Source: Streptomyces sp. MBT65
GTDB taxonomy: Bacteria; Actinomycetota; Actinomycetes; Streptomycetales; Streptomycetaceae
Direction: 5' to 3'
NCBI RefSeq assembly: GCF_016612545.1
Contig: NZ_JAENRY010000045.1
Span: 1-38,211 of the forward strand
Length of the DNA stretch: 38,211 bases
The position numbers and the translations under genes were made by a program. Position 1 is the stretch's first letter, and each line of letters starts with the position of its first letter. Positions 1 through 8,736 of this stretch are shown here, piece after piece. The notes beneath the pieces were generated by a model. It did no database searches, was not told the DNA's origin, and saw only the letters and a program-made list of their open reading frames with translations.

Positions 1-1941
1 AGGTCCCGGGTTCGGGAGGCCGAGTCCGTTCTCGTCGAGCAGTACGGCGATCTGGTCCGACTGGCGCATCTCGTCCTTCCCGCCTCGCTCGGCCGGCACC
101 AGCGGGTGCTCGTGGCGCACTCCCTCGTCCAGCGGGCGTTGCGCCGCGCGGGCACGGTACGTACCGCACCCGTCGTCCCCTCGCCGCGCGGGGAGTCACG
201 CGAAGGGGACACCGTGGAGCGCCGCCTCCTGGTGGAAGTGCTGCGCGCGACGCTGACGTACGGAAGGCGTCCGCGGATGTGGCCGGCGGGGTGGGTCCAC
301 CCGGGCGCGCTGCGCCCCCGGCTGCCTCTGGTCTGGGGGTTGCGGTTGTTCCCGCGTTCGGGCGGAGTGGACGAACTCGCCCTGGCGCAGCGGCTGTCCG
401 CGGCCCCCGCGGCGGCCCGCGCCGCGTTCCTGCTGCGCACGGTCCACGCCCTTTCCGTGGACGCCGTCCGTGACCTGCTGGAGTCGGCGGACGCCCCGGA
501 CGTACCCGCGGCCCTGCGCACCGCGGGCGTCCTGGAGGAGAACTCGCGCAGATCGCCCGCCGCGCTGCTCGCGTCGCAGGAGTTCGACGCCTGTGCCCTC
601 CAGGCCGGTCCCACCGATCTGCTGCGCCGCACCCGACGGGCCCGTCTGATCCTGGGGGCGGCGGCGATCGGGCTGCTCACGGTGGTGACCCTCGCCGTGG
701 CCGGTGACGGCACGGCACACCGGGCGGACACCCAGGCGCCGGCGGCACGCACCGCGCCTGCTCCGGCGGACCTGCTGCGTACGGCCGCCGGGGTGTGGGA
801 CAACACCTCACGGGTCGACTTCACCGCCTGGCCGGCCCGCGGCTCCCGCGACCACGACCAGAGCCTCCTCGACCGCGCCCTGTCCGCATGGACACACCCG
901 CAGCCCCGCACCCACCTCCACCTCACCCCCGCCACGACCGCGACCCCACCGGCCACCGCACCGCACCTGCTCTACGCCGGGAACGTCGACGCCCGCGCGG
1001 TCGTACTGCTCTACGACGGAGCGCGCCTCGCCCGCTACAGCGAGACCCGTTCCGGGGCGCGGGACGCCGAGTTGAGCGTCGCCCGCGCCGACGACGCGGA
1101 CGTCACCACGGCCGCCGCCGTCACCCTCACCCCGCCGGGCGGCAGAGCCCGGTATCTCATGGCTCCCTGGGTGGCGGAGTCACAGACCCGCGACCTGCTG
1201 CACCCCGATGTCCTCGCCCGCCCGCTGCACGCCTCGAAGGACGGCGTCACAGATCCGGTCCCCACCGCGCCCGCGTCGGGGAGCTGCGACAGCCGGCCGG
1301 TCCTGCAACTGCGCTCCTCGCCACGCATCGCCGAACACCACGCGTTCCTGCTCGCCCCGCTGGGCGACCTGTCCCCGGTCCACCTCACCTTCACCCCGCT
1401 GCCCGGACACGGCTCACCGCCCGCCCGCCAGCCCCGTGAGGCCACCGGCCCGCAGGCACTCCTGGCCTGGGCCCACCAGGCCTGCTCCCTGGAGTCCCTG
1501 CGCGACAGCGGCGTACGCGCCGTCAACAACTGGGACTTCGCCGAACAGGACCTGCCCGACGGCGGCGGCCACGCCGTGTGGACCTGCGCCCGCGCCGACA
1601 CCTGGCGCGGTTCCGGCGATGTGACGGTGTCCTTCCGTACGAGTGGGTACGCGCCCGGCGCGCCGGCCCGGACGGTCGCCCGAGCCCACGCCACTGCCGC
1701 GTGCAGCCGGTTCGGACAGCACGTCGTGGCCGCGAGCGGCTGGCGCTCTCCGAACGGCCACTGGTTCGCACTGGCCGCCGGCAGCCGAGCCGTCACCCGC
1801 CTCTCGGTGACCGGAGACGTGACGATCACGAAGCAGGCCCGCACCCTCGCCGTACCCGCCCCGCACGACCCGCGCCTCACCGTCCGGGCGCGTCTCTCCA
1901 CCGGCGAGGGGCTGGACGCGGTCGGCACGTCCGGGCCCTGA
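1..1941 (+). CDS. Membrane-anchored protein with sigma-factor-like N-terminus (5' truncated)
   Basis: The frame is open from the first base, so the true start lies outside the window; 646 residues are visible. The first ~60 residues (…EQYGDLVRLAHLVLP, then HSLVQRAL) resemble region 2 of ECF sigma factors as they appear in actinobacterial sigma-like proteins. The middle to about residue 200 is helical and Ala/Arg/Leu-rich. One clear membrane segment follows at about 216-233 (LILGAAAIGLLTVVTLAV). The remaining ~400 residues, rich in Pro, Ala and Thr with several Cys, would be extracytoplasmic. This would give a cytosolic sigma-like domain, one TM helix and a large outside domain. I do not recognise the outside domain. 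No canonical region 4 helix-turn-helix is evident, so I doubt it works as a true sigma factor; an anti-sigma-like or sensory role is only a guess. Confidence 0.6.
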   Translation, partial: RSRVREAESVLVEQYGDLVRLAHLVLPASLGRHQRVLVAHSLVQRALRRAGTVRTAPVVPSPRGESREGDTVERRLLVEVLRATLTYGRRPRMWPAGWVHPGALRPRLPLVWGLRLFPRSGGVDELALAQRLSAAPAAARAAFLLRTVHALSVDAVRDLLESADAPDVPAALRTAGVLEENSRRSPAALLASQEFDACALQAGPTDLLRRTRRARLILGAAAIGLLTVVTLAVAGDGTAHRADTQAPAARTAPAPADLLRTAAGVWDNTSRVDFTAWPARGSRDHDQSLLDRALSAWTHPQPRTHLHLTPATTATPPATAPHLLYAGNVDARAVVLLYDGARLARYSETRSGARDAELSVARADDADVTTAAAVTLTPPGGRARYLMAPWVAESQTRDLLHPDVLARPLHASKDGVTDPVPTAPASGSCDSRPVLQLRSSPRIAEHHAFLLAPLGDLSPVHLTFTPLPGHGSPPARQPREATGPQALLAWAHQACSLESLRDSGVRAVNNWDFAEQDLPDGGGHAVWTCARADTWRGSGDVTVSFRTSGYAPGAPARTVARAHATAACSRFGQHVVAASGWRSPNGHWFALAAGSRAVTRLSVTGDVTITKQARTLAVPAPHDPRLTVRARLSTGEGLDAVGTSGP

Positions 1942-2090
1942 AACCCGCTGTCGCTCTGTGGGCCGGGAGCTGTGGCCATCCTCACAAATCACTTGATTAC
2001 GGCCTTTTCGTGGCACTGGTCACGTCACGGAACCGTCGCCTCGTCTACGTTCGCAGCTCTGTGTCCCCGCCCCCGAACCACCGAGGCCCC

Positions 2091-2987
2091 ATGCCGTACC
2101 GCCCGAACCCTCGACCGACCACGCGGAGCACGAGCACGCGCGGCCGACACGGCAGGCGTGCCGGCCTCCGCGCGGCGCTCCTCACCGGCTCCATAGCCAC
2201 CCTCCTCGCGGTCGGTGTCGTCGGCCCGGCGGCAGCCGCCACCGGGACGTCGGAGCGCTCCGCCGACCCCGCGCAGCCGACCGCGACGAGCAAGGCGCGC
2301 GTGACGACCGCCGTGCTGGACCTGGACCACCCCGCCCAGAGTCCCCAGGTGCGGGGGAACGACGTCCCCTACGACACGGCCAGCATCATCAAGGTCGACA
2401 TCCTCGCCACGCTGCTCCTCCAGGCACAGGACGCCGGACGCGGCCTCACCCAGCAGGAGCGCACCCGGGCAGAGGCGATGATCGAGCACAGCGACAACGA
2501 CGCGGCGACCGCGCTCTGGCGCGAGATCGGTCTGGCGCCCGGCCTGGAGGCGGTGAACAAGCGCCTCGGCCTGACCTCGACCGTGGGCGGGACCGGCGGA
2601 ATGTGGGGACTCACGCGCACCACGGCGACCGACCAGATCCGCCTGCTGCGCGCGGTGTTCGCCGACGGCGGGACCTCGGCCGCCGGCGAACCCGTCCTGA
2701 CCACGACGTCCCAGACCTACATCCGTACGCTGATGACCCGCATCTCCGCCGGACAGTCATGGGGCGTCTCGGCGGCCTCCGACGCCGGATGGGCGCTCAA
2801 GAACGGCTGGCTGCAACGCAGCACCACCGGCCTGTGGGACATCAACAGCGTCGGCCAGGTCACCTCGGGAACGCACCACTACCTCGTCGCGGTCCTCTCC
2901 GACGGCAACGCGTCGATGCCGGACGGCATCGCGGCGGTCGAACGCGCGGCCCGCACGGCGGTCACTGCGGCACGGGCGGCCGGCTGA
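2091..2987 (+). CDS. Secreted serine hydrolase, beta-lactamase/PBP fold
   Basis: A 298-residue protein. The ATG at 2091 begins a basic N-terminus, followed by a hydrophobic stretch (about 26-50) ending in an Ala-rich AxA-type cleavage region, so export is expected. The three active-site motifs of the class A beta-lactamase/DD-peptidase fold are visible: SxxK as SIIK at 98-101, SDN at 134-136 and a KTG-like KNG at 237-239. Such proteins acylate on the Ser of SxxK. The Glu-containing omega loop of true class A beta-lactamases is not obvious, so a D-Ala-D-Ala carboxypeptidase-like or uncharacterised serine hydrolase is as likely as resistance. The open frame extends upstream into the preceding gene, but only the part from 2091 has a signal peptide. 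A hairpin right after the stop suggests a single-gene transcript. Confidence 0.8.
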   Translation: MPYRPNPRPTTRSTSTRGRHGRRAGLRAALLTGSIATLLAVGVVGPAAAATGTSERSADPAQPTATSKARVTTAVLDLDHPAQSPQVRGNDVPYDTASIIKVDILATLLLQAQDAGRGLTQQERTRAEAMIEHSDNDAATALWREIGLAPGLEAVNKRLGLTSTVGGTGGMWGLTRTTATDQIRLLRAVFADGGTSAAGEPVLTTTSQTYIRTLMTRISAGQSWGVSAASDAGWALKNGWLQRSTTGLWDINSVGQVTSGTHHYLVAVLSDGNASMPDGIAAVERAARTAVTAARAAG

Positions 2988-3053
2988 CGGCACGGACGCA
3001 CGTGCCGTACCGCGTTCGGACCGCGACGAGGAACCGCAGGCGGCTTCGGCCGC
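2987..3053. terminator. Two hairpins between convergent genes
   Basis: An 8-bp inverted repeat, ACGGCACG at 2987-2994 against CGTGCCGT at 3001-3008 with a 6-nt loop, starts on the last base of the upstream stop codon. A second stem, GCGGC-TTCG-GCCGC, with a stable TTCG tetraloop lies at 3040-3053. No T-tract follows, as is common for Streptomyces terminators. The position between two convergent genes supports bidirectional termination. Confidence 0.55.
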
Positions 3054-3154
3054 AAGGGCTGCCGTGAACTGGTCAGCCGGGACCATGCACAACTCGGTGG
3101 TCCGACCCCGACGGTGTGAGACCACCTGCGCCTGCCACCGGTTGCCGCTGGAGG

Positions 3155-4108
3155 TCAGCCGGCGAGGCGCGAGCCCCCGGTTGTCGCGCGAGGCGTGCCG
3201 AGGTGCTCCAGCAGGAGTCCTTCGCGGGTGGACCAAGGGCAGATCTCGACGGTCTTGGCCCCGCACGCTTCCATGAGGGTCTGCGCGATCAGGGCGCCGG
3301 CCAGGGACTGTTCGGCGCGATGGCGCGAGATGCCGGGCAGCTTGCCACGGCGGGACGGCTTCGCCCCGGCCAACAGGGCGACCGACGTGCGCAGATGAGG
3401 CAGGGCCAGCTTCCGCCCGCTTCGCGGCGCCGGGCCCCGCGCCGCGGCGAGCCGGGCCAGCTGCTCGAAGGTCTTGGAGCAGGCCAGCACCCGCACGCCC
3501 GGCTCGGCGAGCGGCAGGCCGGGAACGGCTTCCAGGGACCGGCGCAGATGCTTGCGGATCTCGGCCAGGCGGCGCTGGGACGGCACGGTGTTGCCGGGCA
3601 GCCAGTCCCGGGTGATCCTGCGCGCACCCAGCGGCAGCGAGAGCACGGTGCGGGGCTGGTCCCCGCTGCCGGACGCGATCTCCAGGGTGCCGCCGCCGAT
3701 GTCCAGGACGAGCAGCGGACCGGCCTCCGGACCCGCCCACTGGCGGGCGGCCACGTAGGCCAGCCGCGCCTCCTCCTCGCCGGTCAGCACGCGCAGGCGG
3801 GTACCCGTGGTGCGCGCCACACTGGCGATGATCGCGTCACGGTTGGGCGCGTCCCGGATGACGGAGGTGGCGAACGCGAACACTTCCGGTCCACGCGGAC
3901 GCGGGTTCGAGGCGACGGCGTCGGCCACCGCCTGCTCGACGCTCTCCACGCCGGCCCGGTCCAGCCGCCCCTTGTGGTCGAGGGTCTCGTGCAGTCGCAG
4001 CCGTACCTTGCGGGAGAAAACCGGCTCCAGCATCGCCCCGGGGCGCCCCCGGACGACCGTCAGCAAAGCACTGTGACACCCGACGTCGAGCACACTCGCC
4101 TGCCGCAC
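3155..4108 (-). CDS. Ppx/GppA-family exopolyphosphatase-like protein
   Basis: A 317-residue protein of the acetate/sugar kinase-Hsp70-actin fold. The GTG at 4108 is chosen because AGGGGAGG sits 6 nt upstream and the family's phosphate-1 motif (VLDVGCHSALL) begins right after it. FATSVIRDAPN, LTGEEEARLAY and the glycine-rich VLDIGGGTLEIA follow in the order expected for Ppx/GppA proteins. The family hydrolyses inorganic polyphosphate or the 5'-phosphate of pppGpp. The length fits the short actinobacterial Ppx form with only the catalytic N-terminal domains. It is convergent with the serine hydrolase gene and has its own ~470-nt upstream region. The substrate (polyP or pppGpp) cannot be told from the sequence. 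Confidence 0.85.
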   Translation of the reverse strand: MRQASVLDVGCHSALLTVVRGRPGAMLEPVFSRKVRLRLHETLDHKGRLDRAGVESVEQAVADAVASNPRPRGPEVFAFATSVIRDAPNRDAIIASVARTTGTRLRVLTGEEEARLAYVAARQWAGPEAGPLLVLDIGGGTLEIASGSGDQPRTVLSLPLGARRITRDWLPGNTVPSQRRLAEIRKHLRRSLEAVPGLPLAEPGVRVLACSKTFEQLARLAAARGPAPRSGRKLALPHLRTSVALLAGAKPSRRGKLPGISRHRAEQSLAGALIAQTLMEACGAKTVEICPWSTREGLLLEHLGTPRATTGGSRLAG

Positions 4109-4576
4109 GCCATGCCTCCCCTGATCCCTTGTTCGACCGGACCGACTCCTGCTCCCCACCCTCCACCAGCCCAAACGACGGCAGGACGGAATCCGGTCCA
4201 ACTGATAACTATATCGTCACCGCTCGCGCGCCCACTGTTTCGTTGGTAAAGGTCACATCGTCCGGATGCGCCTGTCCCCTTGTGCGCAGGGCGAGTTGGG
4301 CCGGCCGGAGGTGGACCTCTCGGCATCGGAAGGGTTGGTACACCCAGCCACGGACAGGCGCGGACCCCCAAAGCTCCGATCACCGCCGCAGTGCTCCTAC
4401 CCGTGGCGACACGTCCCCCGTCCACGCCTCCACCGCGTCGTCGTGACACTCGCTCGCCCGCCGGGCGGGCGAACACTATGAACGCAATGATCGACGGGTA
4501 GTCCCCACCTGCGGCGGTTCCTACCATCACGGCCCACAGGGCAATTTCGCACAGCGAATTCACAGGAGCCGCTCCC
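4109..4576. promoter_or_regulatory. Divergent intergenic region between ppx-like and hydrolase genes
   Basis: There is no convincing gene in these 468 nt. On the minus strand a -10-like TATAGT (4213-4208) lies in a short AT-rich patch about 100 nt before the phosphatase start. On the plus strand TACCAT (4522-4527) could be a -10 for the hydrolase. No good -35 accompanies either. A perfect 19-bp palindrome, TCGCCCGCCGGGCGGGCGA, lies at 4454-4472. Confidence 0.35.
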
Positions 4577-6040
4577 TTGAAGACACTTGACGCGCCCGTA
4601 CCTCTACGGAGACGACTCTCGGCTCCTCGCTACCGCCGGGCCGCACTGGCCGCAGGCCTCGCCGCGACACTCCTCGGCACGCTCGGCAACGCCCCCGCGC
4701 CCCCGGAACAGACCGCGCGGCCCGCCGTATCCACGTGTCCGCCCAACCTGCTCGGGAAGGCGACGTGTTACACCGGTCAGGACGCCAACGGGGCGTACTA
4801 CGCGATGGCCGTTCCGACCCGCTGGAACGGATCCCTCGTCGTGCACGCGCACGGTGGACCCGATCTCGGCGACTCCTCGGACCCGGCGCGCAGCACCGAC
4901 GATCTGGGGCGTTGGGCGGTGATGGTCGAGGAGGGGTACGCCTGGGCCGGCTCGTCGTACCGTCGCGGTGGGTACGGGACGCGGATGGCCGCCGCCGACA
5001 CCGAGAACGTCCGCAGACTCTTCGTCTCGGAGTTCGGCAAGCCGAGGCGGACCTATGTGCACGGCCAGTCCTGGGGCGGCGACGTCGCCGCCAAGGTCGC
5101 GGAGACCTACGGCAGACAACCCGGCGCCTACGACGGCGCACTGCTGACAAGCGGCGTCCTCGGCGGCGGTTCGCGCGGCTACGACTACCGGGTCGACCTA
5201 CGGGTGGTCTACCAGTACTACTGCCACAACCACCCCCGCCCGACCGAGCCGCAGTACCCGCTGTGGCAGGGGCTGCGCGCGGACTCCACCATGACGAGCG
5301 CCGGACTCCGCGTCCGACTCCAGGAGTGCACCGGATTCGCCTCCGCCCCCGCGGACCGCACCGCGCTCCAACAGCGCAACCTCGACGACATCCTCGCCGT
5401 CACCCGCATCCCGGAGCGCTCGCTCGAATCACATCTGCGGTTCGCGACCTTCACGTTCCGGGACATCGTGTCGACCCGGCTCGGCGGCCGCAATCCCTTC
5501 ACCAACCAGGGCGTGGGGTACTCGGGTTCACACGACGACAAGGCGCTCAACGCGGGCGTCGAGCGGTTCTCCGCCGACCCCACCGCGCGCCGCGACCTCT
5601 CCTACGACAGCGACCTGACCGGCAAGGTCTCCGTCCCCGTCCTCACCCTGCACGCGATCGACGATCCGACGGCCTTCGTCGAGCACGAGGCGGCCTACCG
5701 CGCCACGCTTCAGGGCGCGGGCCGGGGCGGCAACCTCGTCCAGACCTTCACGACGGAGACCGAGCACAGCGCGCTGAGCGACTCCGAGTACGCCAACTCC
5801 ATTGCGGCGCTGGACACTTGGGTCCGCCACGGACGCAAGCCGACCGCGCGCTCGATCGCGGCATCCTGCGCGACCTTCGACCGGACCTACGGCGGCGGGT
5901 GCTTCTACGACCCCGCCTTCCACCCCGCGCCGTACGCCTCGCGGATCCGTCCCCGGCAGGGCGGACTCGCCTGGCCCGCCATGACCGCGGCACAGGAGCG
6001 GGCCTGGAGCCGGATCGAGGGCGTGGGGATCGCCCCCTGA
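4577..6040 (+). CDS. Secreted alpha/beta hydrolase
   Basis: A 487-residue protein. It starts at TTG 4577, with AGGAG 8 nt upstream. An Arg-rich N-terminus and a hydrophobic segment (about 21-40) form a signal peptide. In the mature part the oxyanion-hole HGGP is at 92-95, and the nucleophile elbow GQSWGG places the catalytic Ser at about 165. An Asp in HAIDDP (about 362) and the His of TETEHS (about 397) complete a plausible triad. The C-terminus carries several Cys residues, consistent with disulfides in an exported enzyme. The family covers esterases, lipases and peptidases, and I cannot name the substrate. It stands alone, closed by a hairpin downstream. Confidence 0.75.
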   Translation: MKTLDAPVPLRRRLSAPRYRRAALAAGLAATLLGTLGNAPAPPEQTARPAVSTCPPNLLGKATCYTGQDANGAYYAMAVPTRWNGSLVVHAHGGPDLGDSSDPARSTDDLGRWAVMVEEGYAWAGSSYRRGGYGTRMAAADTENVRRLFVSEFGKPRRTYVHGQSWGGDVAAKVAETYGRQPGAYDGALLTSGVLGGGSRGYDYRVDLRVVYQYYCHNHPRPTEPQYPLWQGLRADSTMTSAGLRVRLQECTGFASAPADRTALQQRNLDDILAVTRIPERSLESHLRFATFTFRDIVSTRLGGRNPFTNQGVGYSGSHDDKALNAGVERFSADPTARRDLSYDSDLTGKVSVPVLTLHAIDDPTAFVEHEAAYRATLQGAGRGGNLVQTFTTETEHSALSDSEYANSIAALDTWVRHGRKPTARSIAASCATFDRTYGGGCFYDPAFHPAPYASRIRPRQGGLAWPAMTAAQERAWSRIEGVGIAP

Positions 6041-6054
6041 TCCTTGGCTGACCG

Positions 6055-6091
6055 AGGGCCTTCACACCGAGTTCCGTGGCGTGAAGGCTCT
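6055..6091. terminator. Hairpin terminator between convergent genes
   Basis: AGGGCCTTCAC (6055-6065) pairs with GTGAAGGCTCT (6081-6091), 11 bp with one G-U pair, followed on the plus strand by a short T-containing run (GGTCGTTTC). It lies just after the alpha/beta hydrolase stop and before the end of the minus-strand regulator gene, so it probably stops transcription from both sides. Confidence 0.65.
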
Positions 6092-6187
6092 GGTCGTTTC
6101 CCCGCAGTAGCGCCCGCGCCGGGGAGCGGGCCACCATCTGCCGCGTGTACGGCGTGAGTTGGGCCGACTCCAGTCACCGCCAGTGGG

Positions 6188-7222
6188 TCAGGGTTCGTCG
6201 AGGAGGCGTCGGGTCGTCGCGATGTCGGTGACGAGCACGGTGATCCAGTTGCCGCGTACCGCGGCCCGCACTGCGCTGTACTTGTGGTCACCGCCCGCGA
6301 CGGCGATACGGCGCGGGACGCTGCGGAGTTGGTCCACGGAGACGCCGATCGTCCGCTCGCCCAGACCCGCGTCGACGTGGACGCCGGACTCGTCGAAGAA
6401 GCGCTGGCAGATGTCCCCGACCGCGCCGAGCCGGCGGAGTCGGGCGATCTCCGTGTCGGCGACGGCGTTGCCGCTGAGGCGGAGCAGGGGAGAGGGCTGG
6501 AGGCTGCCGATGCCCACGAGGACGGCGGTCAACCGGTCCCAGGCCTGGCCCACTTCGAGGACCGTCGAGTCGTGCAGCAGGGACAGCCGGGCCTGGGCCG
6601 ACCCTACCAGCCCCGGGGCCCGGACGAACAACGGGCTGGCGCCGATGAGTTCGGCGAGCCGGGCCGCGAGCCGGGTCGCCTGTACCTGCCCCTGCGGGTC
6701 GCCCATGCCCCCCATCAACTGCACGACCTTCTCGGCCCCTTGCATCCGGGAGGGCTGCATCGACTCGACGGCCGCGAGCAGGGTCTCGCTCCAGGTGGAG
6801 ACGCCGATCACGTCGCCCGGGCGGAAGGCACCCTCCAGGTAGGTGGCCGCCGCCGAGCCCAGCGCGCGCATCAGGGTGCGGGGATGCTCCGGCAGGTCGT
6901 CGCTGTCGACGATCACCACGTCCGTGAGGTGGTAGCGGTCGGCGAGCGCGTCCTCGAGTTCGCTGTGGATACCCGGCGGGGACACGACGATCGTCCGTAC
7001 CACCCCCCGCTCGGTCGCCTGGCGCAGCAGCCGGGACACACCTGCCTGGGAGAGCCCGAGAGCCTTGGCGATCTCGGCCTGGCGCAGCCCGCGCTCGTGG
7101 TACATGCGCGCTACGCGGACGATGAGCCTGAGCTTGTCGGCGGACTCGCTGCTGTTGAGGTCGGCATGCTGGAACACAGGACGCACCCTACTGGGCCCCG
7201 CGCCGGTCGTCGCGGTGCTCAT
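6188..7222 (-). CDS. SorC/DeoR-type sugar-responsive transcriptional regulator
   Basis: A 344-residue protein. The N-terminal helix-turn-helix is at about 46-68 (RQAEIAKALGLSQAGVSRLLRQA), the usual SorC/DeoR sequence style. The rest is the sugar-phosphate-isomerase-like effector domain of the SorC family, with a glycine-rich VVQLMGGMGDPQGQ segment and a late AGGDHKYSAVRAA segment that in relatives contacts a phosphorylated sugar. Family members are usually tetrameric and respond to the phosphorylated intermediate of the pathway they control. The start ATG (7222) overlaps the kinase stop as ATGA, so it is the fourth and last gene of a coupled operon. The palindromes at 10590-10603 and 10786-10799 are its best candidate operators. 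The open frame continues upstream antiparallel to nothing else but inside the kinase gene, and is not used. Confidence 0.85.
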   Translation of the reverse strand: MSTATTGAGPSRVRPVFQHADLNSSESADKLRLIVRVARMYHERGLRQAEIAKALGLSQAGVSRLLRQATERGVVRTIVVSPPGIHSELEDALADRYHLTDVVIVDSDDLPEHPRTLMRALGSAAATYLEGAFRPGDVIGVSTWSETLLAAVESMQPSRMQGAEKVVQLMGGMGDPQGQVQATRLAARLAELIGASPLFVRAPGLVGSAQARLSLLHDSTVLEVGQAWDRLTAVLVGIGSLQPSPLLRLSGNAVADTEIARLRRLGAVGDICQRFFDESGVHVDAGLGERTIGVSVDQLRSVPRRIAVAGGDHKYSAVRAAVRGNWITVLVTDIATTRRLLDEP

Positions 7223-8736
7223 GACGCACGGCCGTCCCCTCGTGACGTGCCGACTTCTCCCCGGTCCGGGACGGCGGAGCCGCGCGCCCGGGCGACCGCG
7301 TCGTGCCACGCCCGGAGGGCACGTGACCGATCCTCTTCCGATCGCCGCGGGCGGTACACCTCCTCGGCACGGGTGAGACCGGCGAGCCGGGTCTTGGTGA
7401 AGACCCCCGCCGCGCAGCCGGCCAGGTACGCCGCGCCCAGAGCGGACAGGTCGCGGTCGCGTGGCCGTCGGACGACCCGCCCCGAGGTGTCCGCCTGAAG
7501 CTGCATGAGGGCGGCGTTGTCGGTGGCGCCGCCGTCCGCGAGCAGCGAGGTGACCCGCCCGGTCGCGGTGTCGAGCCCGGCGACCACGTCCTCGATCTGG
7601 AAGGCGACGGACTCCAGGGCGGCGCGCGCCAGTTGGGGCGCTCCCGTCGCGAAGGTGAGCCCGGACAGAAGGCCGGTGGCGTCGTTGTCCCACCAAGGGG
7701 CCGCGAGCCCGCCGAAGGCAGGGACGAGGTGCACGCCCCCGGAGTCGGCCGCCGCCCGCCCGGCCACCTCCGCCTCGCCGACCCGGAGCAGTCCGGCGAG
7801 CCAGCGCAGGGTGGCGCCGGAGGAGCGGATGTTGCCCTCCAGGGCGTAGGCGGGCGTCCCGTCGTCCCAGGCGAGGGTGAGGCACAGCGGGGAGCCGTCG
7901 GCGTGCTCGGGACCGGGGATCAGGCCCATGACCGACGAGCCGGTGCCGTAGGTGACCTTCACGCTGCCCGGCACGAAGACCCGGTGTCCGAACAGCGCGG
8001 CGTGCGAGTCGCCGACCACGGCCAGGACCGGCGTGCCGTCGGTGAGCGGGGGAAGGCCGCGCGCGGCGGGGAAGGGGCCGGTCGACGCGGTGATCCGGGG
8101 GAGTGCCTCGCGCGGGATGCCGAAGACGTCCAGCAGCCGTTCGTCCCAGTCGCGGCGGCGCACGTCGAGGAGCTGCGTGCGTGCGGCGTTGCCGACCTCG
8201 ACGAGATGCTCCCGGCCGCCGCCGAGGCGCCACAGCAGCCAGGAGTCGACGGTGCCCAGGCACAGCTCACCGCGCCGGGCCCGGGTGCGGTCGGGGTCAT
8301 GGGTGTCGAGCAGCCACTGGGCCTTGAGCGCGCTGAACATCGGGTCCAGGGGCAGTCCGGTGGTGCGGCGGACGTCCGCGTCGAGGCCGTCGGCGCGGAG
8401 TGCGGCGCAGCGGTCGACCGTGCGCCGGTCCTGCCAGCCGATCATCGGGCCGAGGGGACGTCCGGTGGAGCGTTCCCACAGCAGGCAGGACTCGCGCTGG
8501 TTGGACAGCCCGATGCCGACGACCCGGCTCGGATCGTGTCCGGTCAGGCATTTCGCCACCGCCTCCAGGACGCTGTCCCAGATGTCCTCGGGCGACTGTT
8601 CCATCCAGCCGGAACGCGGATGGTCGATGCCGAGCGGGGCGGACGCCGAGGCGACGACGCCTCCGTGGGCGTCCACCAGGAGCGCCTTGGTGGCGGAGGT
8701 GCCCTGGTCGACGGCGAGCAGCAGCGGCTGGTTCAT
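7219..8736 (-). CDS. FGGY-family carbohydrate kinase (candidate apulose kinase)
   Basis: A 505-residue protein, normal length for FGGY kinases. The N-terminal phosphate-binding loop DQGTSATKALLVD is at about 10-22. The second domain carries YGTGSSVMG and a late GLSNQRE/ADGGATDN pair, the adenosine-binding region of xylulokinase and glycerol kinase relatives. These enzymes phosphorylate polyols, ketoses or related sugars with ATP. Its ATG overlaps the upstream transketolase stop (ATGA), and its own stop overlaps the regulator start. Next to a split transketolase and a xylose-isomerase-like gene, the best pathway fit is D-apulose kinase of D-apiose catabolism. That is an inference from context; xylulose, erythrulose or another ketose cannot be excluded by sequence. 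Confidence 0.85.
   Translation of the reverse strand: MNQPLLLAVDQGTSATKALLVDAHGGVVASASAPLGIDHPRSGWMEQSPEDIWDSVLEAVAKCLTGHDPSRVVGIGLSNQRESCLLWERSTGRPLGPMIGWQDRRTVDRCAALRADGLDADVRRTTGLPLDPMFSALKAQWLLDTHDPDRTRARRGELCLGTVDSWLLWRLGGGREHLVEVGNAARTQLLDVRRRDWDERLLDVFGIPREALPRITASTGPFPAARGLPPLTDGTPVLAVVGDSHAALFGHRVFVPGSVKVTYGTGSSVMGLIPGPEHADGSPLCLTLAWDDGTPAYALEGNIRSSGATLRWLAGLLRVGEAEVAGRAAADSGGVHLVPAFGGLAAPWWDNDATGLLSGLTFATGAPQLARAALESVAFQIEDVVAGLDTATGRVTSLLADGGATDNAALMQLQADTSGRVVRRPRDRDLSALGAAYLAGCAAGVFTKTRLAGLTRAEEVYRPRRSEEDRSRALRAWHDAVARARGSAVPDRGEVGTSRGDGRAS

Noticed and set aside
2091..2987. A confident antibiotic-resistance beta-lactamase
   Set aside because: SxxK, SDN and a KTG-like triad are present, but the typical omega-loop Glu motif is not evident, so a general serine hydrolase call is safer.
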